A stretch of 50,143 nt of DNA from Oscillatoria sp. Lineage in GTDB: Bacteria > Cyanobacteriota > Cyanobacteriia > Cyanobacteriales > Laspinemataceae. The notes under the pieces were generated by a model that was not told the DNA's origin, did no database searches, and worked only from the letters and a program-made list of their open reading frames with translations. The stretch lies in the NCBI GenBank assembly GCA_011390515.1, contig JAABSJ010000015.1, forward strand, positions 1 to 50,143, read 5' to 3'. Position numbers and translations under genes: made by a program. Below are positions 1 through 8,234 of this stretch, piece after piece (the stretch's first letter is position 1; every line of letters starts with the position of its first letter).

Positions 1-1
1 C

Positions 2-145
<144 letters not shown>

Positions 146-495
146 GAGATGTAACGTCCCCAGGTAAAGACTGACAGTCGGGGTGTGGTAGGGCCAGACA
201 GACTGACCCACTGCTTTACCCCAACAAATTAACGGTCTTTCACAAATCGACCGAACTCAATTGCACTCGGCTAACAAGCCAGCTCTCTATGTTAAGCTCA
301 TTTGAGCGGAGGAAAGCCCGTTAGTGCCTGCCGATCGCCGGGTACTTTTGTAGAGAAAGGAATGCCCACCCAAAGCGTGATTTGCCAGTGGTGTTCTGAA
401 CCCGTTAGGCACCCGATTGAGATCGGCCCGTCGAAAACAGCCGTACAAGGGCCCAAGTCACACTGAATCCATATAGCCTGTAAGTGGGGTATCGC
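146..495. other. Intergenic region without recognised gene
   Basis: About 350 bases separate the rsmH stop from the response-regulator start. A small hairpin GCTCATTTGAGC lies near 297-308. Otherwise no RNA gene, repeat element or convincing promoter was recognised. The leftward open frame at 20-211 overlaps rsmH in antisense and has no family resemblance. Confidence 0.5.
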
Positions 496-2163
496 ATGAG
501 TCGGGGAAAAGGGAGCAAGCTGAAACTGATGGTGGTCGATGATGAAATCGACAACCTAGACTTGCTATACCGGACGTTTCGGCGGGACTTTGACGTTTAT
601 CGAGCAGATAGTGCGTTTAAAGCTCTGGAAGCGCTGGATGAAAGCGGCGAAATGGCCGTGATTATTTCAGACCAGCGAATGCCAGAAATGAATGGCACAG
701 AATTTCTCAGTAAAACGGTAGAACGGTTTCCCGATACGATTCGGATTCTACTGACTGGCTACACCGATGTAGAGGACCTGGTAGAGGCGATTAACTCCGG
801 CCAAGTATTCAAGTACATCACCAAACCTTGGAACCCTGAAGAATTAAAGGCGGTGGTTCAGCAAGCGTCTGAAACTTACAAGGTGGTTAAGCAAAGTACA
901 AATATCCTCCGTCGTGCTCTGCGCCGGGAAGCATTATTTAATGCGGTGATGAGCGCGATTCGGGAGTCTTTGGACTACCGCAGTATGTTGCAGACGATTG
1001 TGGAAACTGTTGGCGAAAATTTTGAGGCGACTCGTTGCATTCTGCGACCTGTAGAGGGCGATCGCCTCACGCCGGACTCGTTTTCCTATCTGAACCCCGA
1101 CACAGGCTCCATTGATGTACCCGAGGAGGAGGATGCCCTCATTGCCACGGTCCTGGAAAGCCGTCAGACTCAATTAGTTCAAGGAGACAATCAGGGCAAG
1201 GATTCCACTCGCTTGGTTGTCCCCCTGAGCTACCAAAAGGATCTGCTCGCGGTGATGTCGGTCTACCAAGATGGCAGCGCCACCAGTTGGTCTCCTGAAG
1301 ATATCCAACTGATTGAAGGGGTGACCGAACAAGCGGCCCTGGCGCTGTCTCAAGCCAAGCTCTATCAGCGCACTGAGGAGCAAGCCCAGCAAATGATGGC
1401 TGAATTAGAGGTGGCTCGTCAAATTCAAACCAATTTGCTCAGGCAAAGTTGGCCGGAATTTGAAACCGCTCGGGTTCAAGCCTCTTGCTATCCCGCTCGC
1501 GCCGTCGGTGGGGATTTCTTTGAGGTCTATGTTCATGCTCAAGGTGATATCTGGGTCGCTGTCGGTGATGTGTCCGGTAAAGGGGTCCCCGCTGCGCTGT
1601 TTATGGCCAGTGCTATTTCGGTGATGCGGCGTGAACTGGCGCAAGAAACTTCGCCAGAACCCGAAACGGTCATGATGAACCTCAACAGCGCTCTGGCCGA
1701 TGACCTAATGGGTAATAACTGTTTTATTACAATGGTTGTGGCTCGTTATCGCCCCTCTACCCGAGAGTTGGCCTATGCGAATGCGGGACATATCTATCCC
1801 CTCGTCTGGTCTCATCAAACGTTAACTTCTTCTGATGCAGCAACCGTTGAACCCAATTTCCTCAAAGCTCGGGGTATTCCTTTGGGAATTTTACCCGTCT
1901 GGAGAGGCACTGTTGGGAGCATGGAGTTAAATCCAGGGGAAGTTTTTCTGCTAACGAGCGATGGTCTCACGGAGGCCACCATCACCAATCCAGACTCCTC
2001 GATTGGACACCATAAGGGGTCGATGTTGGAACAAGAGGGTCTCTGGCAGTTGATCGGTCAGGAAAATCATCCCCTCGACCTCAATCACTTATTAGCTCGC
2101 GTCCGCGAGATTGCTCAAGAGCAGGAAGATGACCAAACTATACTTTCTCTGGAGGTTCTGTAA
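496..2163 (+). CDS. Response regulator with GAF and PP2C-type (SpoIIE/RsbU) serine phosphatase output
   Basis: 555 residues from ATG 496; an in-frame GTG at 484 is the alternative start. Residues ~10-125 form a receiver domain with acidic pocket DDE (15-17), phospho-acceptor D59 in SDQRMPEMNG and K110 in KPW. A GAF-like segment covers ~145-300. Residues ~325-555 form a PP2C/SpoIIE phosphatase with metal-binding signatures AVGGDFFEVY, VGDVSGKGVPAALFMA and TSDGLTEA. Such proteins dephosphorylate a STAS-domain anti-anti-sigma factor when the receiver is phosphorylated. The next gene, 3 bp downstream, encodes an RsbW-like ATPase, so the two probably form one partner-switching module. The cognate kinase and STAS protein are not in the window. 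Confidence 0.9.
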   Translation: MSRGKGSKLKLMVVDDEIDNLDLLYRTFRRDFDVYRADSAFKALEALDESGEMAVIISDQRMPEMNGTEFLSKTVERFPDTIRILLTGYTDVEDLVEAINSGQVFKYITKPWNPEELKAVVQQASETYKVVKQSTNILRRALRREALFNAVMSAIRESLDYRSMLQTIVETVGENFEATRCILRPVEGDRLTPDSFSYLNPDTGSIDVPEEEDALIATVLESRQTQLVQGDNQGKDSTRLVVPLSYQKDLLAVMSVYQDGSATSWSPEDIQLIEGVTEQAALALSQAKLYQRTEEQAQQMMAELEVARQIQTNLLRQSWPEFETARVQASCYPARAVGGDFFEVYVHAQGDIWVAVGDVSGKGVPAALFMASAISVMRRELAQETSPEPETVMMNLNSALADDLMGNNCFITMVVARYRPSTRELAYANAGHIYPLVWSHQTLTSSDAATVEPNFLKARGIPLGILPVWRGTVGSMELNPGEVFLLTSDGLTEATITNPDSSIGHHKGSMLEQEGLWQLIGQENHPLDLNHLLARVREIAQEQEDDQTILSLEVL

Positions 2164-2166
2164 GCA

Positions 2167-2592
2167 ATGAGAACTGAGTTGCACGTCCCAAGCGACTTGC
2201 GGTTTTTGACGATTGTTGAAAGCTGGCTTTTGGGCTGTCTGGAAATGGAGCTTGGAGATCATCTTGAGTGGCCCCGTCAGTCGAATCGCTTACGTTTAGT
2301 TCTGGCGGAAGCCTATTCTAATGTGGTGCGTCACGCTCACCGGGATCAACCTAATCTCCCGGTCCTGGTTCGTCTGGAACTCAAGGAACGGGATATTGCC
2401 CTAGAAGTTTGGGATTACGGCAAAGGGTACGATTTATCGACCTATATGGCCCCAGTCCCGGAACAAATGCCCGATGGTGGTTATGGATGGTTAATTATGA
2501 ATCGTCTGATGGATCGGGTGGAGTACAGTCTCCAAATTGATGGTCGTAATTGTCTGAAGTTGGAAGCGAGTATGTCGGAACAAAAAGTGTAA
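2167..2592 (+). CDS. RsbW-like anti-sigma/serine kinase (HATPase_c)
   Basis: 141 residues. This is a single GHKL ATPase domain. The N-box is LAEAYSNVVRHAH (residues ~46-58), the G1 region is EVWDYGKGYD and the lid region is GGYGWLIMNRLMDRVEY. Size and layout match the RsbW/SpoIIAB/BtrW class, which phosphorylates STAS antagonists or binds sigma factors in partner switching. It starts three bases after the stop of the PP2C gene, indicating co-transcription and translational coupling. The pairing of a PP2C receiver protein with an RsbW-like kinase supports control of a STAS protein or sigma factor encoded elsewhere. No transmembrane segment or extra domain is seen. The exact target cannot be inferred. 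Confidence 0.85.
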   Translation: MRTELHVPSDLRFLTIVESWLLGCLEMELGDHLEWPRQSNRLRLVLAEAYSNVVRHAHRDQPNLPVLVRLELKERDIALEVWDYGKGYDLSTYMAPVPEQMPDGGYGWLIMNRLMDRVEYSLQIDGRNCLKLEASMSEQKV

Positions 2593-2782
2593 GCGATTAC
2601 CGAACTGTGGAACGGCGATCGCTCTATTTTTTGGCGGGGTTCAGATCGTCTGTTCGAGCACCGAGGATTCTCTCGGATAGCTACTCTCTAGGCGATCGCC
2701 CCTTGACGTTCCCCTCTCGCCCTCCCCCTAAAAAAGGGGTGCATTCTATGTCTAAGAACTCCAAAACATAAAATATCCAAAA

Positions 2783-2834
2783 CCCGCACCCTCAAGGGTG
2801 GGGCTATACGGACAAAGCCTGCCTACGCAGGCTA
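2783..2834 (+). repeat. Dispersed double-hairpin repeat, copy 1
   Basis: Two consecutive small stems: CACCCT/AGGGTG, then AGCCTGC/GCAGGCT, joined by GGGCTATACGGACAA. The same unit occurs at 3825-3875 and, inverted, at 15318-15369. It lies ~190 bp downstream of the RsbW-like gene. Confidence 0.75.
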
Positions 2835-2893
2835 CATACAACAGTAAAGTAAATCTTTAAAGATTCTCTCTCCCCATCCTCCCCATCAACCCA

Positions 2894-2944
2894 GGACAAA
2901 TGACCAATGACAAATGACCAATGACAAATGACAAATGACCAATC
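2894..2944. repeat. Heptamer short tandem repeats (STRR)
   Basis: Seven tandem 7-bp units alternating ATGACCA and ATGACAA. Reverse-complement relatives (TTGGTCA, TTTGTCC) recur at 6827-6869, 7992-8030, 12551-12589 and 31904-31990. Heptameric STRRs are known from filamentous cyanobacteria. This block ends at the stop of the CTDH gene. Confidence 0.85.
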
Positions 2945-2946
2945 CC

Positions 2947-3393
2947 CTACCGTCTCAAATTGACCAACTCTTTCAACGATGCCAACAATTTAACCCGGAC
3001 GCTGAGAATTTCTGCCTCTGGATTGAGGACAAACAACCAGGCAACATTCACTTTAAAAACAGCCGTCTCCACCTGTCCCCGGATTTCAAAATGCTGGTTC
3101 CCCTCTTCAACCGATTCCTGAAAGTCCGATCGCGGATAGAGTTTCATTCCCTTAGCTTCTGCTTCTAAATAGCTGGCGATCGCCTCCGGTCCCACCACAG
3201 GTTCCTCAAACGGTGGCCGAAGTTCCCCCTCTGATGCAAATAACAAACTGGCTGCTTCAAACTCCCCTTCATTCAACCCATTAAAATACTGCTGAATTGT
3301 TCCAGGAAATTCTTTTTGTCTTCCTCCTTCCGGCATAGAATTATCCAGATTGGAGTTAGAATTAGTCTCGGTTAGGGTCTCTAAATTTGTCAT
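2947..3393 (-). CDS. CTDH: orange carotenoid protein C-terminal-domain homologue (NTF2-like)
   Basis: 148 residues. The sequence follows the OCP C-terminal domain: YFNGLNEGEFEAASLLF, ELRPPFEEPVVGPEAIASYL, GMKLYPR, VNVAWLFVLNPEAEILSV and LLASLKELVNL. Y36 and W119 fall where OCP Tyr201 and Trp288 hydrogen-bond the keto-carotenoid. In the family, CTDHs bind canthaxanthin/echinenone as dimers, shuttle carotenoid to N-terminal-domain homologues and quench singlet oxygen. There is no cysteine, so the thiol regulation reported for some CTDHs is not possible here. The first ~30 residues are a polar N-terminal extension. AGGAGAAATTT precedes the ATG. No HCP or OCP gene lies in the window, so the partner would be encoded elsewhere. 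Confidence 0.85.
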   Translation of the reverse strand: MTNLETLTETNSNSNLDNSMPEGGRQKEFPGTIQQYFNGLNEGEFEAASLLFASEGELRPPFEEPVVGPEAIASYLEAEAKGMKLYPRSDFQESVEEGNQHFEIRGQVETAVFKVNVAWLFVLNPEAEILSVRVKLLASLKELVNLRR

Positions 3394-3824
3394 AAATTTC
3401 TCCTAAAAATTTTGAATTCAAGTAATAACTATTATTCTAGGTCAACAAATAAAAACTGGCTGGGGAAGAAAACCAAAACTTCCACAAGCCAGATTGGGTT
3501 TTGCCTAGGGAGAGGCAAGAACGTTGGAAAAACTTATATCAATCTCAATCGGAGGGTTTTATCTCCTCCTACAGATTCAGATAAAAACTTACAGAGTTTA
3601 AAATTTATAGAGTCTTCGCCGCCTTGCAGGTTCTGCCACCAACAAGGGGGATTAAGCCAGTCAGCGGATTGTTTTTGCTTTATGCTTTTCCTTTCTTGAC
3701 TCCCATTATGTAACATTTCTTTACAAATAACAACTCCTCAATAATCAGAATTACCAATCATTGTCTTAACCTAGAGTAATGAGAGTCCCCAACCACGGCG
3801 ACTGTCTTCATTCCAGGCGATTGA

Positions 3825-3920
3825 CCCGCACCCTGAAGGGTGGGGCTATACGGACGAAGCCTGCCTACGCAGGCTAAGAAATAAAAATGACTGTTCATAT
3901 CCAGATTTGGTATGAACAGT
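3825..3920 (+). repeat. Dispersed double-hairpin repeat, copy 2 (extended)
   Basis: The core 3825-3875 matches the repeat at 2783-2834. It is followed by GGCTAAGAAATAAAA and a third stem, CTGTTCATA/TATGAACAG, around TCCAGATTTGG. The inverted copy at 15280-15369 also carries the AAGAAA linker and a CCAAATCCAGG sequence, so the full unit is about 90 bp. The rest of 3394-3980 shows no gene. Confidence 0.7.
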
Positions 3921-3980
3921 TGACACCGACACTTGCAAGACCCCCCTGGCGATCGCATTCACCCACCCAGAAATCCAGCC

Positions 3981-4910
3981 ATGAACCCCACCCCCAGCCA
4001 AATTAAAGCTAAAGCCCAAGAATTGGGATTTCATCAAGTCGGCATCGCGGCGATCGACCCCCCAGACCCCGCCCCCGTCGCCGCCTTACAACAGTGGTTA
4101 GCCCAAGGCTATCAGGCTGAAATGGATTGGATGAACAATCCCAGACGCCAGGATATCCGCCAAGTCATGCCCGATGTCCAATCCGCAATCTGTGTCGCCC
4201 TCAACTACTACACGGAACATCAACACTCTGAAGACCCTGCCTATGCCAAAATCTCTCGCTATGGCTGGGGGCGAGACTATCATAAAATCCTGCATAAAAA
4301 GCTCAAAGCTCTCACCTTATGGCTACAAGGGCACAACCCAGATATTCAAGCCCGCTATTATGCGGATACCGGCCCGGTCCCGGACAAAGTGTTAGCACAA
4401 CGGGCGGGAATCGGTTGGATTGCTAAAAATGGCAATGTGATTTCTCGACAGTATGGTTCCTGGATATTTCTCGGGGAAGTTCTCACGAATTTACCCTTAA
4501 CCCCGGACTCTCCCCATACTTCCCATTGCGGCACTTGTACCCGTTGTATCCAGGCTTGTCCTACGGGGGCGATCGCTCAACCCTTTGTAGTTGATGCCAA
4601 TCGGTGCATCGCTTATCATACCATCGAAAACCGTTCGGAAACCTTGCCGGACTCTATTAAACCTCACTTAAACCGATGGGTTGCCGGTTGTGATATTTGT
4701 CAGGAAGTTTGTCCTTGGAATCAACGCTTTGCCCAACCGACGGATGTGGCTGAGTTTCAACCCTATCCTGAGAATGTTTCACCAACTCTGGCAGAGTTAG
4801 CGGATATTTCTGAGGAGGAATGGGACCGAAGGTTTCGGGCGTCGGCGTTGCGTCGGATTAAACCGGAGATGTGGAGGCGGAATGCGAGGGCAAATTTAGG
4901 AGAGGATTAG
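3981..4910 (+). CDS. queG: QueG epoxyqueuosine reductase
   Basis: 309 residues from ATG 3981, the usual QueG length; an upstream frame to 3933 adds an unlikely 16 residues. QueG is a cobalamin-dependent iron-sulphur enzyme that reduces epoxyqueuosine to queuosine at the tRNA wobble position. The cobalamin/substrate half contains [10 protein letters not shown] with the catalytic-type Asp at 129. Two 4Fe-4S clusters are signalled by C183-x2-C186-x2-C189-x3-C193-P, plus C209 and C237-x2-C240-x3-C244-P. The C-terminal HEAT-like extension is short. Its stop overlaps the stop of the convergent ABC ATPase gene by a few bases. No other queuosine gene is in the window. Confidence 0.95.
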   Translation: MNPTPSQIKAKAQELGFHQVGIAAIDPPDPAPVAALQQWLAQGYQAEMDWMNNPRRQDIRQVMPDVQSAICVALNYYTEHQHSEDPAYAKISRYGWGRDYHKILHKKLKALTLWLQGHNPDIQARYYADTGPVPDKVLAQRAGIGWIAKNGNVISRQYGSWIFLGEVLTNLPLTPDSPHTSHCGTCTRCIQACPTGAIAQPFVVDANRCIAYHTIENRSETLPDSIKPHLNRWVAGCDICQEVCPWNQRFAQPTDVAEFQPYPENVSPTLAELADISEEEWDRRFRASALRRIKPEMWRRNARANLGED

Positions 4911-5674
4911 GTTCGCAGGGTGTGAATAAGGTGGCGTTTGATTTCTATGAATTCTGGGGTGAGTTTGAGGTCTAAATGACGATCGCTGGGTAACGGAATG
5001 GCGGTTTCTTGTTGGATTTTTCCGGGATGGGGAGACATGACATACATCCGTTGGGAGAGAAAGATTCCCTCTTCGATATCGTGGGTGATGGTTAAGATGG
5101 TGGTTTGGGTTTTTGACCAGAGTTCTATCATGAATTGTTGCATCTGTTCTTTGGTTTGGGCATCTAAGGCTCCAAAGGGTTCATCCATGAGTAAAACTTC
5201 GGGTTCGTTGGCTAAGGCGCGGGCGATCGCAACTCGTTGTTTCATTCCTCCAGAGAGTTGTTTCGGATAGGCATTGCTAAATTTTTTCAATCCTACAACT
5301 TCTAAATAGTAGTAAATTTTCTCCTGTCGTTCTGCTTTGCTCATGCCTTTGAGGGATAGCCCAAATCCAATATTATCGCTCACGGTTAGCCAGGGAAATA
5401 AGGAGTAATTCTGGAAAATCATCCCGCGATCGCACCCGGGTCCTAAGACGGGTTCTCCATCAATCAGCACTGTCCCGGATGTGGGGGTTGCTAGTCCGGC
5501 TATAATGTTTAATAGGGTCGATTTTCCACAGCCAGATGCCCCGACGATACAGACAAACTCATTGGCTTTGAGGTGGATGTTGATATTCTCTAATACCACC
5601 AGGCGATCGAAGGTTTTATAAAGTCCTTTCACTTCGAGTTTGGGGGAATCCAGTTGGGGGGCGGCTTGGTTCAT
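4907..5674 (-). CDS. ABC transporter ATP-binding protein, NitT/TauT (nitrate/sulfonate/taurine) type
   Basis: 255 residues. Walker A is GASGCGKST, the Q-loop is in [13 protein letters not shown], the signature is LSGGMKQR and Walker B is [12 protein letters not shown], followed by the switch His in TITHDIEEG. The FPWLTV Q-loop context and length are typical of SsuB/TauB/NrtD-like ATPases. This is the cytoplasmic energising subunit. It is transcribed divergently from the permease at 5989, across a long palindromic spacer. The binding protein is at 8941-9954. The three subunits are each single copy here, so they probably form one importer. The substrate is not predictable from the sequence. It is tail-to-tail with queG. 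Confidence 0.9.
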   Translation of the reverse strand: MNQAAPQLDSPKLEVKGLYKTFDRLVVLENINIHLKANEFVCIVGASGCGKSTLLNIIAGLATPTSGTVLIDGEPVLGPGCDRGMIFQNYSLFPWLTVSDNIGFGLSLKGMSKAERQEKIYYYLEVVGLKKFSNAYPKQLSGGMKQRVAIARALANEPEVLLMDEPFGALDAQTKEQMQQFMIELWSKTQTTILTITHDIEEGIFLSQRMYVMSPHPGKIQQETAIPLPSDRHLDLKLTPEFIEIKRHLIHTLRT

Positions 5675-5717
5675 TGGATTAATTGCAGTTTGGTTATTTA
5701 AAATAAAATTTTGGGGC

Positions 5718-5890
5718 GCGGCGCGATTTTTTTTTGAGGTTGGGGTTGCAAACCTAGCGGTTCATGCTATTATATGAGATAATGAGAGTGGTGCTTGTTT
5801 TAAAATTTTAGCCACCACTCTCATTATCATATATATTATCACAAAAATCAATCTGCGGCACATTTTTTTAAAAAAAAGTTGGCGCGCCGC
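5718..5890. repeat. Nested palindromic element between divergent ABC transporter genes
   Basis: Outer arms GCGGCGCG (5718-5725, followed by a T-run) and CGCGCCGC (5883-5890, preceded by an A-run) enclose a long inner inverted repeat. The left arm is 5771-5794 (core TAATGAGAGTGGT) and the right arm 5811-5833 (core ACCACTCTCATTA), with a 16-nt AT-rich loop. The inner stem is about 22 bp with minor mismatches. It could be a MITE-like insertion or a regulatory structure in the shared promoter region; the sequence alone does not decide. Confidence 0.7.
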
Positions 5891-5988
5891 AATTGTAAAG
5901 TTATTTTAACCCTTGGGCGATCGCCATCATCGGAATGGCAACTGCGATAGAGTAGACGGGATTCGTTGCGACGAGAGATTTAAAGATA

Positions 5989-6813
5989 ATGCCGCGATCG
6001 CCTAAACCCTATCTTAAGCCTTCCATATTTTGGAGCATTCGGCAAGGATTTCCCTACCGACTCCGGATTGTGTTAGCCATCAGCGCCCTAGCGATTCCCC
6101 TGGTAGTTTGGTCCATTTTAAGTTATGGCGGATGGATTTCACCGATGCTATTGCCCACTCCCACCGCTGTCTTAACTGCAGGCATTCAAATGTTTGCCCA
6201 AGAGAACTTATGGGGGGATGTAGTTGCCAGTTTCCTGCGCGTCGCTGCCGGATTTTTTGCAGCGGCTGCCGTTGGCATTCCCATCGGCATTGCAATGGGA
6301 ACCTTTTACAGCATGGATAGTTTATTTAGTCCAATTGTGGGAACCGTTCGATATATGCCAGTCGCGGCATTTATTCCTCTAATTATCGTCTGGTTTGGAC
6401 TGGGGGAAAGTGCCAAAATTGTGATTATTTTTTTAGGCATTGTCTTTTATAATGCCATCATGATTGCCGATGCGGTCAAGTTTATTCCCAATGAACTGTT
6501 AAATGCGGCTTATACCCTAGGTGCAAACCGATGGCATATTTTATGGCGAGTGATTTTACCCGCATCGGTGCCAAGCATTTTAGATACTTTGCGGGTGAAT
6601 ATAGCAGGGGCTTGGAATTTCTTAGTGATTTCTGAATTAATTGCATCCGATCGCGGGTTAGGATTTAGAATTGCCCGGGCGCAAAGGTTTGTGCAAACCG
6701 ATCGCGTCTTAGTAACGATTGTGGTAATTGGGGCGATCGGTTTACTCCTAGATTTAGCCTTTAAAACCCTATCCAAACGAGTCACCCCCTGGGCGGAACA
6801 TTCTCAACATTAA
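5989..6813 (+). CDS. ABC transporter permease, NitT/TauT type (BPD_transp_1)
   Basis: 274 residues. Six hydrophobic segments are visible, beginning with IVLAISALAIPLVVWSIL. The EAA-type coupling motif, which contacts the ATPase, is in LLNAAYTLGANRWHILWRVILPASVPSI. This is the membrane channel subunit of a SsuC/TauC-like importer. It faces away from its ATPase gene (4907-5674). It is separated from the binding-protein gene by ~2.1 kb of small accessory genes and repeats. That suggests a formerly compact operon broken by insertions, or a split regulon. The start ATG 5989 has a poor ribosome-binding site but gives the expected N-terminus. Confidence 0.9.
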   Translation: MPRSPKPYLKPSIFWSIRQGFPYRLRIVLAISALAIPLVVWSILSYGGWISPMLLPTPTAVLTAGIQMFAQENLWGDVVASFLRVAAGFFAAAAVGIPIGIAMGTFYSMDSLFSPIVGTVRYMPVAAFIPLIIVWFGLGESAKIVIIFLGIVFYNAIMIADAVKFIPNELLNAAYTLGANRWHILWRVILPASVPSILDTLRVNIAGAWNFLVISELIASDRGLGFRIARAQRFVQTDRVLVTIVVIGAIGLLLDLAFKTLSKRVTPWAEHSQH

Positions 6814-6826
6814 ACTTGAAGGTGAG

Positions 6827-6869
6827 GTCGTTTGTCATTGGTCATTGGTCATTGGTCGTTTGTCATTGT
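6827..6869. repeat. Heptamer short tandem repeats (STRR)
   Basis: Units of CATTGGT and CGTTTGT (reading GGTCGTTTGTCATTGGTC and on) sit between the permease stop and the stop of the convergent DUF2283 gene. The block just overlaps the last codons of DUF2283. Confidence 0.8.
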
Positions 6870-7126
6870 AAGTCAATAGGGTGTTTTGGTTTTAAAATAG
6901 CCATTCTATGCAGCACTTTAGCGGCTGCATTTTCTATGATAATTTCTTGCAACTGTTCGCCGATGACAAGGGAGGCATCCAAAATTTCTAATCCCGCCAG
7001 CTTTCCATCTGGACTGTAATTGGCAATAATTTCTTCTGAGAGTTCTCGCGTTTCGGCGGTTGCTGGGGCTAAAGGCAACAGTTCGATATAGAGTGCATCA
7101 ACTTCGGAATCGTAAGATATTTTCAT
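6863..7126 (-). CDS. DUF2283 family protein
   Basis: 87 residues. The N-terminus MKISYDSEVDALYIEL and the central IIANYSPDGKLAGLEILDAS are characteristic of DUF2283, a family of small proteins common in cyanobacteria that often lie near toxin-antitoxin genes. The function is unknown. The last ~20 residues (AAAKVLHRMAILKPKHPIDLQ) are longer than the usual family end. They run into the heptamer repeat block, so the C-terminus may have been extended or altered by the repeat. It is convergent with the ABC permease, and no partner gene is evident next to it. Confidence 0.75.
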   Translation of the reverse strand: MKISYDSEVDALYIELLPLAPATAETRELSEEIIANYSPDGKLAGLEILDASLVIGEQLQEIIIENAAAKVLHRMAILKPKHPIDLQ

Positions 7127-7286
7127 GGGTTACTCTGTTCATTGTTGACGATTATAAAAATAAAGTAAATTGGATTTGCCATCTTGTCTGTAGGGTTTTT
7201 ATTTCTGGGTTCATCTTAACAAAACTGGGTGGGGTATCGTTCGGTTTTGTCCCGATCGCGATCGCCTCCTCAAACAGCGGATACAA

Positions 7287-7366
7287 TAGACCTCTTGCAA
7301 AATTCTTTAAAGCCCCCCTTCTTAAGGGGGGTTGGGGGGATCAATCCTTTTTTTGCAAGAGGTCTA
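7287..7366. mobile_element. MITE-like palindromic element, family A (AGACCTCTTGC ends), copy 1
   Basis: 80 bp with terminal inverted repeats TAGACCTCTTGCAAAA / TTTTGCAAGAGGTCTA. The middle has a C-run/G-run palindrome around CTTAAG. Related copies lie at 19556-19636, 30442-30524, 30620-30755 and 33535-33761. The terminal TA on both sides is compatible with TA-target (IS630/Tc1-like) mobilisation, which is an inference. There is no coding capacity. Confidence 0.8.
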
Positions 7367-7403
7367 ATAGTCGATCGCCAGCCGAACCCGGGATCCACCC
7401 GAC

Positions 7404-7461
7404 TGCCCCTAAATTTGCTGTATGACTCAAACCCGAGTTACCCTTCCAGAAGCGGGTTCCC
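7404..7461 (+). pseudogene. Fragment of a Uma2 gene start (duplicate of 8214-8271)
   Basis: The sequence from GCCCCTAAATTTGCT through ATGACTCAAACCC to the codons for EAGS is nearly the same as 8214-8271, the start region of the intact Uma2 gene. Homology stops after ~58 bp. It lies between two MITE-like elements (7287-7366 and 7501-7615). It encodes only MTQTRVTLPEAGSLL before diverging, so it is a remnant. Confidence 0.65.
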
Positions 7462-7500
7462 TTCTTTAACACCACCCAAATCCTGAATCCATAACGGGAT

Positions 7501-7615
7501 TAGGGAACTCCAAAAAATCAAATCTTCTAGGAGAGATCCCCCCAACCCCCCTTAAGAAGGGGGGCTTTTCCAATTCTGCAAAACTTCTAATGCAGAAGTT
7601 TTTTATGGAAATCCC
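7501..7615. mobile_element. MITE-like element, family A-prime, copy 1
   Basis: It begins TAGGGAACTCCAAA and ends CTTCTAATGCAGAAGTT...AAATCCC, with the central CCCCCTTAAGAAGGGGG palindrome. A second copy with the same ends and a longer middle is at 41663-41849. The core is shared with family A but the termini differ. Confidence 0.7.
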
Positions 7616-7699
7616 TTACTGGACTTCGGGACGGGTTAGCATCTCGTCTAAACTTCACGCTAAACTGGATAGAAAACCTGACTTACCCGAATTTCTACC

Positions 7700-7945
7700 A
7701 TGCTCAGTGCTACTGTCACCGATACCGGACAAATTACCCTTCCCCAAGAAATCCGCGATCGCCTAAAACTCGTAAGCGGGAGTCAAATCAGTTTTGTGAT
7801 TGATGAAGAGGGACAAGTTAAACTTTTTCCCCTGAATGTTCCTGTGGAAGAACTCTCCGGAATCTTGCATCGACCCGACATCAAAAAAGTGACCCTCGAA
7901 GAAATGGAGAGTGCTATCTCTGAGGGGGCGAATGATTGGACTTGA
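7700..7945 (+). CDS. AbrB/SpoVT-type antitoxin (VapB/MazE-like)
   Basis: 81 residues. The N-terminal swapped-hairpin DNA-binding domain reads ATVTDTGQITLPQEIRDRLKL (residues ~4-24), as in AbrB, MazE and VapB antitoxins. The acidic tail VTLEEMESAISEGANDW would bind the toxin. It overlaps the start of the downstream PIN gene by 14 bp, a standard arrangement for an autoregulated vapBC operon. The antitoxin looks intact while the toxin is degraded, so it may persist as an orphan regulator. It could also act in trans on related toxins. Confidence 0.8.
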   Translation: MLSATVTDTGQITLPQEIRDRLKLVSGSQISFVIDEEGQVKLFPLNVPVEELSGILHRPDIKKVTLEEMESAISEGANDWT

Positions 7946-8234
7946 TACGAATATACTCGTTCGCTACCTCATTCAAGATGATGAGCAACAATTGTCTTTT
8001 GTCCCTTGTCATTTGTCCTTTGTCCTTTGTGAATTAATTAGGGTTCTCAGAGGGAGAAACTATGGATTTACTAAGGATGAAATGATTCAGGCTATGGAGG
8101 CAATGTTACCTAGTCCAGCCTTTGAATTTGAAAGCAGTTCTATAGTAGACCAAGCTCTCCAACGCTATAAACAAGGGAGAGCCGATTTTTCTGATTATTT
8201 AATTGGAGCGATCGCCCCTAAATTTGCTAGATGA
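7932..8234 (+). pseudogene. Degraded VapC-like PIN-domain toxin with internal heptamer repeats
   Basis: The frame starts MIGLDTNILVRYLIQDDEQQ, a classic PIN N-terminus with the first catalytic Asp, and continues CELIRVLRG...ADFSDYLIGA with the central Glu and Asp residues. Between QQ and CEL, about 25-30 family residues are replaced by LSFVPCHLSFVL, translated from a heptamer repeat block (7992-8030). The C-terminal ~35-40 residues, which normally include the fourth acidic residue in a TFD motif, are missing. The frame ends at a TGA overlapping the ATG of the Uma2 gene. The frame is open for 100 codons, but loss of a core segment and of one catalytic acid makes ribonuclease activity unlikely. 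Retained toxin function is not excluded. Confidence 0.7.
7992..8030. repeat. Heptamer short tandem repeats inside the vapC-like frame
   Basis: TTGTCTT, TTGTCCC, TTGTCAT, TTGTCCT, TTGTCCT: five heptamers, 35 bases plus edges, which leave the reading frame open. This is the same family as the intergenic block at 12551-12589. Confidence 0.85.

Noticed and set aside
2935..3168. Rightward open frame overlapping the CTDH gene
   Set aside because: It is antisense to the well-supported CTDH gene, with no family resemblance.
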